A stretch of 64,000 nucleotides of DNA, taken from the NCBI RefSeq assembly GCF_001956985.1, contig NZ_CP019082.1:3782001-3846000 (forward strand), read 5' to 3'. Every line of letters begins with the position of its first letter. The stretch's first letter is position 1. Positions 28,909 to 37,361 of the stretch are shown here, piece after piece. This DNA comes from Paludisphaera borealis (GTDB lineage: Bacteria > Planctomycetota > Planctomycetia > Isosphaerales > Isosphaeraceae). The position numbers and the translations under genes were made by a program. The notes below the pieces were generated by a model, which saw nothing but the letters and a program-made list of their open reading frames with translations, was not told the DNA's origin and did no database searches.

Positions 28909-29742
28909 TTGGCCGCGCGTACGATTCTGTTGGCCGACCACGCCCTGGCGAGACGGATCGAGGCGGCCTGGGACCGGGTCGGCGTCGAGAACGCGCGGTC
29001 GGCCTTGAGGCGACGGCCGGACTGCGGGGCCGAAATCCTGGCCGTGGGCGAGGGTCATGCGGTCTACCTCGGGGCGGGGTCGCCGCTCTCGCAGGCCCAG
29101 GGGATCGGGCTGAACGGACCCGTGGCCGAGTCCGACGTCGCGCGGATGGAGGCGTTCTTTCTGGACCGCGCGACCCCCTGCCAGATCGAGGTCGCCTCGA
29201 CGGCCGACCCGTCGTTCCCGACGCTCCTGAGCGCCCGGGGCTTCGCGATCCTGGAGCTGACGCACATGCTCGCCCTGCCGCTGGCCGGCTGGACGCCCCC
29301 GGACCGACCGGGGGAGGGCGCCGGGCCTGAGATCGTCGTCGAACGGGTGGAGGCCGACCGGATCGAGGCGTGGGTCGACGTGGTGCTCGGCGGCTTTTTC
29401 GACGGCGACGAGCCCCCGGCGGCGCTCCGCGAGGGGGCGATCGCGATGGCGATGGTCCAGGGCGTGACCGCCTGGCAGGCGAAGGTCGACGGCCGGCCGG
29501 CGGGGGGCGCCTCGCTGCTGGTCATCGACGGCCTGGGCCTGATGGCCGGCGACGGCACCCTCGCCGAGTTTCGCGGCCGAGGCGTCCAGACCGCCCTCCT
29601 GTCCGCCCGCCTCGCCCACGCCCGAGACGCCGGCTGCGACCTGGCCGTCACCTGCACCCAACCCGCCACCGGCTCCCAACGCAACGCCGAGCGCCTGGGT
29701 TTCCAGATCGTCTACGCCCGCGCCATGCTCACCCGCGGCTGA
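28909..29742 (+). CDS. GNAT-family acetyltransferase
   Basis: 277 residues from a TTG at 28909, chosen because GGAGGA is eight bases upstream; a GTG at 28864 in the same frame lacks a site. The C-terminal half is a GNAT domain: ASLLVIDGLGLMAGDGTLAEFRGRGV is strand 4 and the acetyl-CoA pyrophosphate loop (R-G-R-G-V), and RNAERLGFQIVYARAML is the last helix and strand. The N-terminal half looks like a degenerate second GNAT fold (EAFFLDRATPCQIEVAST, SARGFAILELTHML). The substrate is unknown. It is not obviously in an operon; a repeat tract starts seven bases after its stop. Confidence 0.83.
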   Translation: MAARTILLADHALARRIEAAWDRVGVENARSALRRRPDCGAEILAVGEGHAVYLGAGSPLSQAQGIGLNGPVAESDVARMEAFFLDRATPCQIEVASTADPSFPTLLSARGFAILELTHMLALPLAGWTPPDRPGEGAGPEIVVERVEADRIEAWVDVVLGGFFDGDEPPAALREGAIAMAMVQGVTAWQAKVDGRPAGGASLLVIDGLGLMAGDGTLAEFRGRGVQTALLSARLAHARDAGCDLAVTCTQPATGSQRNAERLGFQIVYARAMLTRG

Positions 29743-29748
29743 CCGATG

Positions 29749-30247
29749 TGGCTTCGTTTGCCCCAATTCGCCCCGCCGCCGATCACCTTCCCGGCTCAGG
29801 TCGATGTGGCTTCGTTTGACCCATTTCGCCCCGCCGCCGATCGTCTGTTCCGTTCCCTTCGCCCCTCTCGCGAGATTCGCCGACTTCATCCTCACGACCC
29901 GCCGATTGGCTTTGTTCGCGCGTCTGAAACCAGCCGAACACCGAATGGAATTCGTTGTGAATACAAGCCTTACGACCGCCAGTCGATTTGGCTTCGTTCG
30001 CGCCGAAAACCTCGATTCCCGCCGGCTTCTCCGTTTCTCCGAGGCCACGGAAGCCGCTCCGCGCCCCGGCTACCCTCGCCAAGCCCCGCCGGTCGGATTG
30101 GCTTCGTCCGCGCGGTTTTCGCCATCTCCCACGTACCTCGGGTCGCCGCCGCCATTTGGCTTCGTCCGCGCGATTTTCGCCATCTCCCGCCAGCCTCGCA
30201 AGCCCCCCCCTCAATTGGCTTCGTCCACGCGGTTTCGCCGTCTCCCG
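29749..30247 (+). repeat. Interspersed repeat, seven copies of a TTGGCTTCGTYCGCGCG-type unit
   Basis: Seven same-strand copies lie at about 29749, 29807, 29906, 29987, 30098, 30155 and 30214. The core is (T)TGGCTTCGT(T/C)CGCGCG; the last three copies extend it with GTTTTCGCCATCTCCC. Spacing is irregular (57-111 bases), so it is neither a strict tandem array nor a CRISPR. The first two copies share a longer variant reading GCTTCGTTTG and a CCCCGCCGCCGATC tail. No coding function is evident. Confidence 0.72.
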
Positions 30248-30802
30248 CATGAGGCCCCACCGCCCCTTCCGAGAGTGATTCGCCGCTGCCGCCGAATTGA
30301 CAATGAACGTGACGAAGCTATTGCTCCAGTATGAACTTACTACACGACGCACGCCTTCGAACGCCCCAAAATGAATTCGCGAATGGATCAGCGATCCGGC
30401 GGGCGAGCGAGGTCCGAAAGAATACGTAGTGGCAAAAACATAACTTCGATCGATTTCCTGTTGTCCTCCATCAAGTTTCTGATTTATGCTTGTGCCCGCT
30501 ATTACCGTCATTCCATCGTGGGACGCAGCAGTCCTAAACGACGAACCGTGACGTCGACACGACGCGGACCGCGAGACGTCCGTCGGATGGAGCGTCCCCG
30601 TTTCGATCGGTTTGCGCGACGACCGCCGAGGAATTCAGCGCGGCTCCTGGAAAAGGGGGGGCGTGATCGCTGATCTCGATTCGGTCGGCGGGCTCGGTCT
30701 GTCGCGTCCCGATCGCGAGTACCTTCCATCCTAAACTTACTTACCTACCGTCATCCCCGATTGTTCGTCGGCAGGCCTCCCTGTGGACGAATGGAGCCTC
30801 TC
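30248..30802 (+). other. Upstream region of module B
   Basis: About 550 bases without a gene, lower in GC than its surroundings. It contains TTGACA (30297-30302), then 16 bases, then TATTGC (30319-30324), a plausible but weak sigma-70-like promoter. A GGAG about eight bases before 30803 serves the DUF1559 gene. Confidence 0.35.
30297..30324 (+). promoter_or_regulatory. Possible sigma-70-like promoter upstream of DUF1559 B
   Basis: A perfect -35 hexamer TTGACA is followed by TATTGC (three of six matches to TATAAT) at 16-base spacing. It is about 480 bases from the start codon, so the evidence is weak. Confidence 0.2.
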
Positions 30803-31909
30803 ATGAATTCAAGGTCCCCGTATCATCGCGCCTTCACGTTGATCGAACTCTTGGTCGTCATCGCCATTATCGCCGTGCTCATCGCGCTGTTGCTGCCCGC
30901 CGTGCAATCGGCGCGGGAGGCCGCCCGCCGCGCCCAGTGCGTCAACAACCTGAAACAGCTCGCGCTGGCGACGCACAACTACCACTCTTCCAACAACGCC
31001 CTACCGCCACTCTTCACGAATTTCGGGTTCGGGTCGGCCGGCCCGAACGCGCCCGCAGGGGCGTGGCCGCTCGGTTGGATGGTCAGCCTTTTGGGATACA
31101 TTGAGCAGCAGCCCCTCTTCAACGCTGCGAACTACTCCTTCGGGGCGTCGGACAACCCGAACGCCAGCACGCTCAGCGTGGCCAAAGTGAGCTCCTTCGT
31201 ATGCCCGTCGGAGAGCCTCAAGACCGGGGGCTGGATCGCCTCGTCGTTCACGAACTACCACGCCAACTTCGGCGGCCCGGCCTCGATGGCGTCGTGGAGC
31301 GGCCCGTTCGTACCGTTTCGGGCGGACAACAACGGCAATCCCGGATCTAACAATGCCGTCACCACCTCGAACATGGGCTCGTTCGGCTTCGAGTCCATCA
31401 CGGACGGCACGAGCAACACCGCCTTGATCAGCGAGAAATTGATCGGCCTGGCGGGGTACGTGGGAGGTGCCACGCCCGGTACTTCCAACGCGAAGCGGGT
31501 CTCATACCAGTCGAGTGTGAGCCTCGGCTGGGACACGGCGACGGGCAGCGCGGACGCCCAGGCGTTCTACGCCGCCTGCAAGTCCGTGCCTTCGACCACG
31601 GCGCCGACCAATCCCACCCAGTGGTCGGGGTCCTGCTGGACCGGCAGCCACGCTGGCACCCTCCACTTCAACTCCTATGACCATCTGATGACTCCGAACG
31701 GCCTGTCGTGCGTCGCGGCCAACTCGTGGGGCGGGGCTCCCGGAGGGTTCAACGACGCGATCACGGCCACGAGCAACCACTCGGGGGGCGTGAACGTGGC
31801 GATGGTCGACGGCTCCGTCAAATTCATCAAGGACTCGATCTCCCCCCAGACCTGGTGGGGGCTCGGCACCCGCAACCAAGGCGAGATCATCAGCTCCGAC
31901 TCGTATTGA
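30803..31909 (+). CDS. DUF1559 protein with type IV pilin-like N-terminus (module B)
   Basis: 368 residues from the ATG at 30803 (GGAG about eight bases upstream); Met codons at 30761 and 30791 belong to the leader. The prepilin signal [15 protein letters not shown] is as in the other copies, but Ala replaces Gly at the position before Phe, which may affect processing. The domain ends with [17 protein letters not shown] and DSY. Ser/Asn/Thr-rich stretches suggest a beta-rich surface protein. It is the first gene of a rightward set: DUF1559, small lipoprotein, TPR/FG-GAP/ASPIC protein and a multi-pass membrane protein. A perfect 19-bp hairpin separates it from the lipoprotein gene. Confidence 0.92.
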   Translation: MNSRSPYHRAFTLIELLVVIAIIAVLIALLLPAVQSAREAARRAQCVNNLKQLALATHNYHSSNNALPPLFTNFGFGSAGPNAPAGAWPLGWMVSLLGYIEQQPLFNAANYSFGASDNPNASTLSVAKVSSFVCPSESLKTGGWIASSFTNYHANFGGPASMASWSGPFVPFRADNNGNPGSNNAVTTSNMGSFGFESITDGTSNTALISEKLIGLAGYVGGATPGTSNAKRVSYQSSVSLGWDTATGSADAQAFYAACKSVPSTTAPTNPTQWSGSCWTGSHAGTLHFNSYDHLMTPNGLSCVAANSWGGAPGGFNDAITATSNHSGGVNVAMVDGSVKFIKDSISPQTWWGLGTRNQGEIISSDSY

Positions 31910-31960
31910 AGTCCGGCCCGAGCGTAGTGAGTTGGAAGTTCGACACATAACCAAAAGCCT

Positions 31961-32002
31961 GTGTGGGCCACGGGTTCGGTTCGCCGAACCCGTGGCCCAC
32001 AC
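31961..32002. terminator. Perfect 19-bp hairpin with TTCG loop after DUF1559 B
   Basis: GTGTGGGCCACGGGTTCGG pairs perfectly with its complement across the tetraloop TTCG. It lies 51 bases after the DUF1559 stop and 70 before the lipoprotein start. No T-run follows. It could be a partial terminator or mRNA-stabilising stem that sets the DUF1559/lipoprotein ratio, or a member of a dispersed palindrome family. Confidence 0.55.
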
Positions 32003-32071
32003 GATTCAAGACACTGGCTTTCCAGATCAGGGGCGTAGCCCTTTATCATTGCAATGAAAGGAAATGGGAGA

Positions 32072-32284
32072 ATGCGACGATATCGATTCCTCCTCGTCGG
32101 CTTGGCGATCTCGTGCTTCGGCGGGGGTTGCGGCGAGGACCAACCGAACACTTCCGCGGCACCCGAAGAGGTCAACGCCGACTTCGCCAAGAAGTCCGCC
32201 GACATGATGAAGGCCGCCAACACGGGGATGGACAAGAAGAATCTGAGACCGGGCGGGCAGGCGGCCCCCAAGCCCGCCAACTGA
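32072..32284 (+). CDS. Small lipoprotein (module B)
   Basis: 70 residues from the ATG at 32072 (AAAGGA nine bases upstream); an ATG at 32054 would add six. MRRYRFLLVGLAISCFGGGC is a classic lipoprotein signal with the lipidated Cys at about 20. The mature part has a short amphipathic stretch, ADFAKKSADMMKAANTGMDK, then a Gly/Pro/Lys tail. The pattern KS.DMMKA..GMDKK resembles the module C lipoprotein (FENMMKGMEKDMKNA), so these are divergent members of one family. It is in the DUF1559-to-FG-GAP/ASPIC transcription unit of module B. Confidence 0.8.
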   Translation: MRRYRFLLVGLAISCFGGGCGEDQPNTSAAPEEVNADFAKKSADMMKAANTGMDKKNLRPGGQAAPKPAN

Positions 32285-32364
32285 CTTTTGGATTCGGGCC
32301 GGCGTCGAGGATCGCCTCGAAGAGGAGGTCTTCGACGCCGGGGCTCGATGAGCCGACGGTCGGT

Positions 32365-32483
32365 CTGAGAGTCTGTCTCGAAAGGGGAGGGCGAGGCTCC
32401 CGCCGAGCCGGGGGCGGCGGTGAAAACCGGCTCGGCGGAAGCCTCGCCCTCTCGTAATACGCGCGTGTGGGACAGACTCTGAG
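32365..32483. repeat. Palindromic MITE-like element
   Basis: Nested inverted repeats: the outer arms AGAGTCTGTC / GACAGACTCT surround a 25-base inner pair, 32387-32411 with 32427-32451, that matches at 24 of 25 positions (GAGGGCGAGGCT / AGCCTCGCCCTC). It would fold into one long hairpin of about 119 bases. It lies between the module B lipoprotein and the FG-GAP/ASPIC gene. It encodes nothing and looks like a non-autonomous or REP-like dispersed element. Confidence 0.65.
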
Positions 32484-32521
32484 CGCGGCCGCGGCGGCGC
32501 CCCGCGGGAGAGACAGGGGTC

Positions 32522-35485
32522 ATGATTCGAAGTCGGCGACGCATTGCAATGCTGACCGTCGCGGTCCTGGCGGTCTCGGGGTTCGGATGGTGGGCCGTCG
32601 CGCAACGGCGGTTCGCGACCTCCTTGGAGCAGACCCGACGATTGATGGAAGCCGCCCGATTTCCGGAGGCGAGGGAGCGGCTCCTCAGCCTTCGGTCGTC
32701 CCGCCCGCGCGATCCCGAGGTCGGCTACCGATTCGGGGTCTGCGAACACGCCGCGGGGCGCATTCCAGACTCGCTGGCGGCCTGGTCGAGCGTGCCCCCC
32801 GGTACGGAGTGGTGGCTCAAGGCCGGCCTGGCGCGTGCGAAGACGCTCGTCGGAGACCTGGGACGGTTCAGCGAGGCGGAGGCGATCCTCGAGTCGCTCC
32901 TTGACGCGCCCGGCTCCGCGGCGGAACGCGACGGGGCGCGTCGCACCCTGGCGGAACTGTATTTCTGGGAGGGCCGGCGCCCGGACGTCCAGAGGCTCAT
33001 CAAGGCGGCGTGGCGCAATACGACCGACCCGGTGGGCGACCTCCGCGACCATTGGAAGGCTGAGACTGCGCCGACCTTGTTCGAAGTCGTTCGGGAGGAG
33101 ATCGAGCAAGCGGCGGCGAAGGCGCCGGACGACGACCGCGTCTGGCTGGCCCAGGCCGATCTGGCCGTCCAGACCGGCCGGCTCGCGGAAGCGGAAGCCA
33201 AGCTCGATCAGTGCTTGAAGGCGCGCCCGGACGATCCCGCCGTCTGGCGGGCGCGATTCGAGCTGGCGCGCGTCGGCGACGATCTCGAGGCGGCCCTCCG
33301 CTGCCTGCCGCACCTGCCGGCCGAGCGGTTCACCGACGCGGAGCAGCTCGACGTCCGAGCCTGGTTGTCGCGGCGAGGAGGCGACCTCCTTGCGGAGCGC
33401 GCGGCCCTCGAACGTCTCGTCGTGGTCGCGCCCGGCGATTCGAGGGCGATCGACCGGCTGGCCGCGCTCGCGGCGGAGTCGGGCGAAGCCGACAAGGCGC
33501 GCGAGTTGCGCCAGCGAAAGGCGGCCCGCGACGCCGCCAAGGACCGCTACCGCTTGCTGATGGACGAGCCGCTCGCGCCGGCCCGGTTCGCCGAGTTGGC
33601 CTCGCTTTCGGAGTCGATCGGCCGGACCTTCGAGGCGCGCGGGTGGTGGACCCTCCGCGCGGCCTTCGCGCCGTCCAACCCCACCGCCAAAGAGGCGCTG
33701 GCCAGGCTGCGCGAGCCGTCCCGGACCTCAAGCCCGTCGCCGGACGTCACGCTCGCCGACTTGCTCAAATCGGACGAGCCCCGATCGAGCCCGCGCCTGA
33801 GCCGCGAACCGGCGGCCCCGTCGACACCGCCGACGACGACGGCCTCCGCGCCGAGCTTCCGCGACGACGCCGAGGCCGCCGGCTTGCGGTTCGAGTTCGA
33901 CAACGGACGCTCGCCGCAACGCCAGATCCCCGAGACCACCGCCGGCGGGGTCGCGCTGCTCGACTACGACGGCGACGGCTGGATGGACGTGTACGTCGTC
34001 CAGGGGGGGGCGTTCCCGGCGAATCCCGAGCGGCCCTACCAGGGGGATCGGTTGTTCCGGAATCTCGGCGACGGGCGGTTCGAGGACGCGACCGAACGCT
34101 CGGGCATTGCGCGGATGGCGAAAGGTTTCGGACACGGCGTCACCGTGGGCGACATCGACAACGACGGCCACCCGGACCTTTTCGTCACGAGATGGCGGTC
34201 GTACGCTCTGTATCGGAACCGCGGCGACGGGACGTTCGCGGACGTGACCGCCGACTTCGGCCTCGACGGCGACCGTGATTGGCCGACGTCGGCCGCCTTC
34301 GCCGACCTCGACAACGACGGCGACCTCGACCTTTACGTCTGCCATTACCTCGTCTGGGACGCCGACCACCCCACGCTCTGCCCCAGGGTGACCGTGTCAA
34401 AGGCCAGCGAGCTTTCCGAGCCGGACCAGCGCTACAACTACTGCACGCCTCGCCCCTTCGCCGCCTTGCCCGACCACCTGTTCCGCAACGACGGCGCGCG
34501 GTTCGTCGACGTCACCGCCGAGGCCGGCATCATCGACGCCGAGGGCCGAGGGCTCGGCGTCGTCGCGGCGGACGTCGACGCCGACGGTCTCGTCGATCTG
34601 TTCGTCGCCAACGACACCACGGCGAACTATCTCTGGCACAACCTCGGGGGCATGAAGTTCGAGGAACGTGGGCTCGACAGCGGCGTCGCCTGCAACGCGG
34701 GGGGGGCGTACCAGGCCGGGATGGGGACCGCGTGCGGCGACATCGACGGCGACGGCCGCCTCGACCTGTTCGTGACGAATTTCTACGGTGAGTCGACCAC
34801 CTGTTTTCGGAACCTCGGGAACGGGGTGTTCGGCGATCATGGCGGCCGCCTCGGCCTGGCCGGTCCCAGCCGATACCTCCTGGGGTTCGGCGTCTGCCTC
34901 TTCGACGCCAACAACGACGGTCGACTGGATGTAGCGATCGCCAACGGTCACGTCAACGACGACCGCCCCGATTACCCGTACCAGATGCCGACCCTGTTCC
35001 TGGTCGGCGGCGCCGACGGCCGCCTCACCGACGTGACCGAGGCCGCCGGCCCGCCATGGACCGTCCCGCGCGTCTCCCGAGGGCTCGCGACGGGGGACCT
35101 CGACAACGACGGACGGGTCGACGTCGTCGTTCTCCCGCAGAAGTCGCCGCTCGGGTTCTTCCACAACCTGACCACGAAGGGCCGGTTCCTGACGCTCACG
35201 CTCGAAGGAACCTCGTCGAACCGCGACGGCGTCGGCGCGGTCGTCACCGTCACGGTCGACGGACGCCGACTCCGCCGATGGCGGACGGGCGGGGGAAGCT
35301 TCCAATCCGCGTCCGACCCACGCCTCCACTTCGGATTGGAGGCCGCGGAGCGAGTCGACTCGATCGAAGTCCGCTGGCCCTCGGGCCGCGTCGACCAGTA
35401 CCCGACGACGGCCGCCGATCGGGGTTATCGACTCCGCGAAGGAGAGTCGACGCCGATCCCGCTGCCCGGCCCTCGGGGCCGTTGA
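32522..35485 (+). CDS. TPR + FG-GAP/VCBS + ASPIC/UnbV (CRTAC1-like) exported protein (module B)
   Basis: 987 residues, same architecture as the module A protein: anchor helix (about 8-26), TPR-like repeats (about 35-400: RLMEAARFPEARERL, GYRFGVCEHAAGRIPDSLAAW), Ser/Pro linker, FG-GAP/VCBS blades (about 445-885: DYDGDGWMDVYVVQGG, DIDNDGHPDLF, DLDNDGDLDLYVCHYLVWD), and an ASPIC/UnbV domain (about 890-965: VRWPSGRVDQY, DRGYRLREGE). Many of the short motifs are identical between the two, e.g. RFVDVTAEAGI and RGLGV, showing clear paralogy over the full length. A short multi-pass membrane gene follows after 46 bases. Function unknown; calcium-binding extracellular propeller inferred. Confidence 0.92.
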   Translation: MIRSRRRIAMLTVAVLAVSGFGWWAVAQRRFATSLEQTRRLMEAARFPEARERLLSLRSSRPRDPEVGYRFGVCEHAAGRIPDSLAAWSSVPPGTEWWLKAGLARAKTLVGDLGRFSEAEAILESLLDAPGSAAERDGARRTLAELYFWEGRRPDVQRLIKAAWRNTTDPVGDLRDHWKAETAPTLFEVVREEIEQAAAKAPDDDRVWLAQADLAVQTGRLAEAEAKLDQCLKARPDDPAVWRARFELARVGDDLEAALRCLPHLPAERFTDAEQLDVRAWLSRRGGDLLAERAALERLVVVAPGDSRAIDRLAALAAESGEADKARELRQRKAARDAAKDRYRLLMDEPLAPARFAELASLSESIGRTFEARGWWTLRAAFAPSNPTAKEALARLREPSRTSSPSPDVTLADLLKSDEPRSSPRLSREPAAPSTPPTTTASAPSFRDDAEAAGLRFEFDNGRSPQRQIPETTAGGVALLDYDGDGWMDVYVVQGGAFPANPERPYQGDRLFRNLGDGRFEDATERSGIARMAKGFGHGVTVGDIDNDGHPDLFVTRWRSYALYRNRGDGTFADVTADFGLDGDRDWPTSAAFADLDNDGDLDLYVCHYLVWDADHPTLCPRVTVSKASELSEPDQRYNYCTPRPFAALPDHLFRNDGARFVDVTAEAGIIDAEGRGLGVVAADVDADGLVDLFVANDTTANYLWHNLGGMKFEERGLDSGVACNAGGAYQAGMGTACGDIDGDGRLDLFVTNFYGESTTCFRNLGNGVFGDHGGRLGLAGPSRYLLGFGVCLFDANNDGRLDVAIANGHVNDDRPDYPYQMPTLFLVGGADGRLTDVTEAAGPPWTVPRVSRGLATGDLDNDGRVDVVVLPQKSPLGFFHNLTTKGRFLTLTLEGTSSNRDGVGAVVTVTVDGRRLRRWRTGGGSFQSASDPRLHFGLEAAERVDSIEVRWPSGRVDQYPTTAADRGYRLREGESTPIPLPGPRGR

Positions 35486-35531
35486 GGGCCCAGAGCCAAC
35501 TCTCTTCCACGACTCGAAAGCAGGTCCCAGA

Positions 35532-36305
35532 ATGGATTCCAACAGCAGCACTGTCGACCCATCGACACCCGATCGGGAGGTCGTCGAGGCGGTCTCGATC
35601 CGTCGCCCGGCCGACCCGTGCGGACGCGGGCTCCGACTTCTGACCTTCGTCTCCTGTTTCATCGCCGGCGTCGTCGCCTGGGGGGTCGGCGAGACGAGCC
35701 TCGTCCGGGTCGAAGCGAAACGGGTGCCGCTCGTCACGATGGGGAATAAGCACGACGGAACGACCGCGGCGACCGAGCGCGCCGCGCTGATCGCGACGGC
35801 GAGCCGCAACTCCGCCGTGCTGGGGGCGGCGCTCGGGCTCGCCATGGCCGCGGCCGGAGGCTTGATCCGACGCGCGCCTACCGGCGCGCTGCTCAGGGCG
35901 GCTCTGGCCGGGGCGGCCCTGGGAGGCGTCGCGGGCGGCCTGGCCGCGCTCGGCTCGGTCACGCTCTATCTGAAAGCGAGCCCTTCCTTCGAGAACGATC
36001 TGATCCCCTCGCTGATCATGCACGGCGCGATCTCGATTGGGATCGGCGTCGTCGCCGCGTTCGCTTTCGGACTGGGGATCGGGACGGACGATACCTGGGG
36101 CCGACGTGTGCAACTGCTGGCCGGCGGGGGGGGCGGGGCTTTGCTCGGGGCGGTCGCCTTCCAGGTCGTGGGCGGCTTGCTGCTCCCGATCGACGGAACC
36201 GCGGAGCCGATTTCGACCACCTCGCAGGCTCGTTTCCTCTCGTCGGTCCTCGCCTCCACGTTCACCGCGATCGGCGCGGCCGCAGGCTTCCTCAATTCCA
36301 GATAA
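35532..36305 (+). CDS. Multi-pass membrane protein of unknown function
   Basis: 257 residues. Hydrophobic segments suggest five or six membrane helices, at about 37-52, 95-112, 122-145, 163-185, 190-215 and 235-252, with many small residues (GAALGLAMAAAGGLI, GAALGGVAGGLAALG). No family signature recognised. It directly follows the module B TPR/FG-GAP/ASPIC gene on the same strand and is convergent with the next gene only four bases away. It may anchor or export the module B proteins, but nothing in the sequence shows that. Confidence 0.68.
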   Translation: MDSNSSTVDPSTPDREVVEAVSIRRPADPCGRGLRLLTFVSCFIAGVVAWGVGETSLVRVEAKRVPLVTMGNKHDGTTAATERAALIATASRNSAVLGAALGLAMAAAGGLIRRAPTGALLRAALAGAALGGVAGGLAALGSVTLYLKASPSFENDLIPSLIMHGAISIGIGVVAAFAFGLGIGTDDTWGRRVQLLAGGGGGALLGAVAFQVVGGLLLPIDGTAEPISTTSQARFLSSVLASTFTAIGAAAGFLNSR

Positions 36306-36309
36306 CCGA

Positions 36310-36630
36310 TTATTCGGGCGGGCGCGAATGAACGTCCCATTCAGCCGCCCCGGTCGCTTCATCGATGATCACGCTGCCGATCATGACGTCGCCTTGCGGG
36401 TAGAGCAGGTAGCCGACGATCCAGTATGGGCTGAGGTCAAGACTCTGCACGAACTTCCGGAATTCCGCCTCCGTCACGTCGGCCGGAAACCGGCCTTCGC
36501 GCCAATCCTCTTCGTAGGAGGACTTGAACGCCTCGGCGTCGACCCGGCTGGCGCTGAGGCGTTCGAACCGACCGTCGAACTGGGAGCGCACGACCTCGTC
36601 GGCGAGGGCGATCGCGGCGGGTTCGTCCAT
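36310..36630 (-). CDS. Conserved-looking small cytosolic protein, unknown
   Basis: 106 residues from the ATG at 36630 (GAGG nine bases upstream; a GTG at 36645 is in frame). The C-terminal part has DLSPYWIVGYLLYPQGDVMIGSVIID followed by ATGAAEWDVHSR, suggesting an alpha/beta fold. It has no signal or membrane helix. Together with the gene just upstream it forms a two-gene leftward unit. No function assigned. Confidence 0.55.
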   Translation of the reverse strand: MDEPAAIALADEVVRSQFDGRFERLSASRVDAEAFKSSYEEDWREGRFPADVTEAEFRKFVQSLDLSPYWIVGYLLYPQGDVMIGSVIIDEATGAAEWDVHSRPPE

Positions 36631-36641
36631 GCGTGGAGACC

Positions 36642-37118
36642 TCACTTCGAGCGGGGCGATCCCGGGTCGAGCGGGCCGGCGCCGAGGGCGGAAAGCGCCT
36701 GTTGCAGGGGCTGGCGGTCGACTCGGTAGGTGCCGGGCTCGGCGCCCGCGCTCACCCGGAACTCATAATAGCGACCCACGTGGCCGGCGAGCAGGTCGAA
36801 CGCGACGGTCCAGCCGTCCTTCTTATGAAACGTCAGCCTACCGCTCGTCGAGCACTTGTGCTCCTCGACGCGCATCGCCCGACGGACGGCGGCGGCGACA
36901 GCCTCGACCTTCGAAGCGTCGGCCGACGTGGTCGCGAACGCCGACTGCCTCTCGTTGATCGCGTCCAAGGCGACGTCGACCGAGGCGACCGACCCCGAGG
37001 GGAGCGAAGCGGGTGGAAGCCTCGCCGCACCACTCTGGAACAAGCCGACGGCGAGGAGCAGGACGGCGGCGGCGAGGCTCACGACTACTGAGACGACGAC
37101 CCGGCGACGCGGTTTCAT
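36642..37118 (-). CDS. Membrane-anchored protein of unknown function
   Basis: 158 residues from the ATG at 37118; GAGGAGG about seven bases upstream decides this start over the longer open frame, whose upstream part crosses a repeat element. MKPRRR precedes a strong helix (about 7-27, VVVSVVVSLAAAVLLLAVGLF); the outer domain contains VALDAINERQSAF, VEAVAAAVRRAMRVEEHK and CSTSGRLTFHKKDGW. The gene is followed 11 bases later by the small cytosolic protein. No family recognised. Confidence 0.6.
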   Translation of the reverse strand: MKPRRRVVVSVVVSLAAAVLLLAVGLFQSGAARLPPASLPSGSVASVDVALDAINERQSAFATTSADASKVEAVAAAVRRAMRVEEHKCSTSGRLTFHKKDGWTVAFDLLAGHVGRYYEFRVSAGAEPGTYRVDRQPLQQALSALGAGPLDPGSPRSK

Positions 37119-37156
37119 GGACGGCCTCCTCACCCTGACCGACCGCTCGATTAGAG

Positions 37157-37230
37157 TGGAGCGCGGCGGCTTGTCGCCGCGCCTGCATGCGGGAGCAACC
37201 TCCCGCGCTCCACGAAAGAAGGCCGAACCG
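37157..37230 (-). repeat. Double-hairpin REP-like element, copy 1 (reverse orientation)
   Basis: Outer stem TGGAGCGCGG / CCGCGCTCCA encloses two inner hairpins, GCGGCG...CGCCGC and GCGGGAG...CTCCCGC. A flank of CGAAAGAAGGCCGAACCG follows. Read on the other strand, the whole unit matches copy 2 at 46063-46146, including the flank. Confidence 0.7.
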
Positions 37231-37361
37231 CTCCCAACCTCGCGCGGACCGGGGCCGCAACCCTGGCCATAAAGAGTTCGGCCTTGGCGATGCGCGGACG
37301 CTTCGCCAAGGCCGAGCAAATGCGAGTTCGGTTCGACAACGACGATCCGGGCTCGTGAGGC

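Noticed and set aside
29749-30247. CRISPR array
   Set aside because: Copies are imperfect, spacing varies from 57 to 111 bases, and there are no cas genes nearby.
37157-37230. tRNA-like cloverleaf
   Set aside because: The double hairpin within an outer stem recalls a tRNA, but there is no T-loop GTTCRANYC, no anticodon arm of normal size and no CCA-type end; a second diverged copy fits a REP element better.
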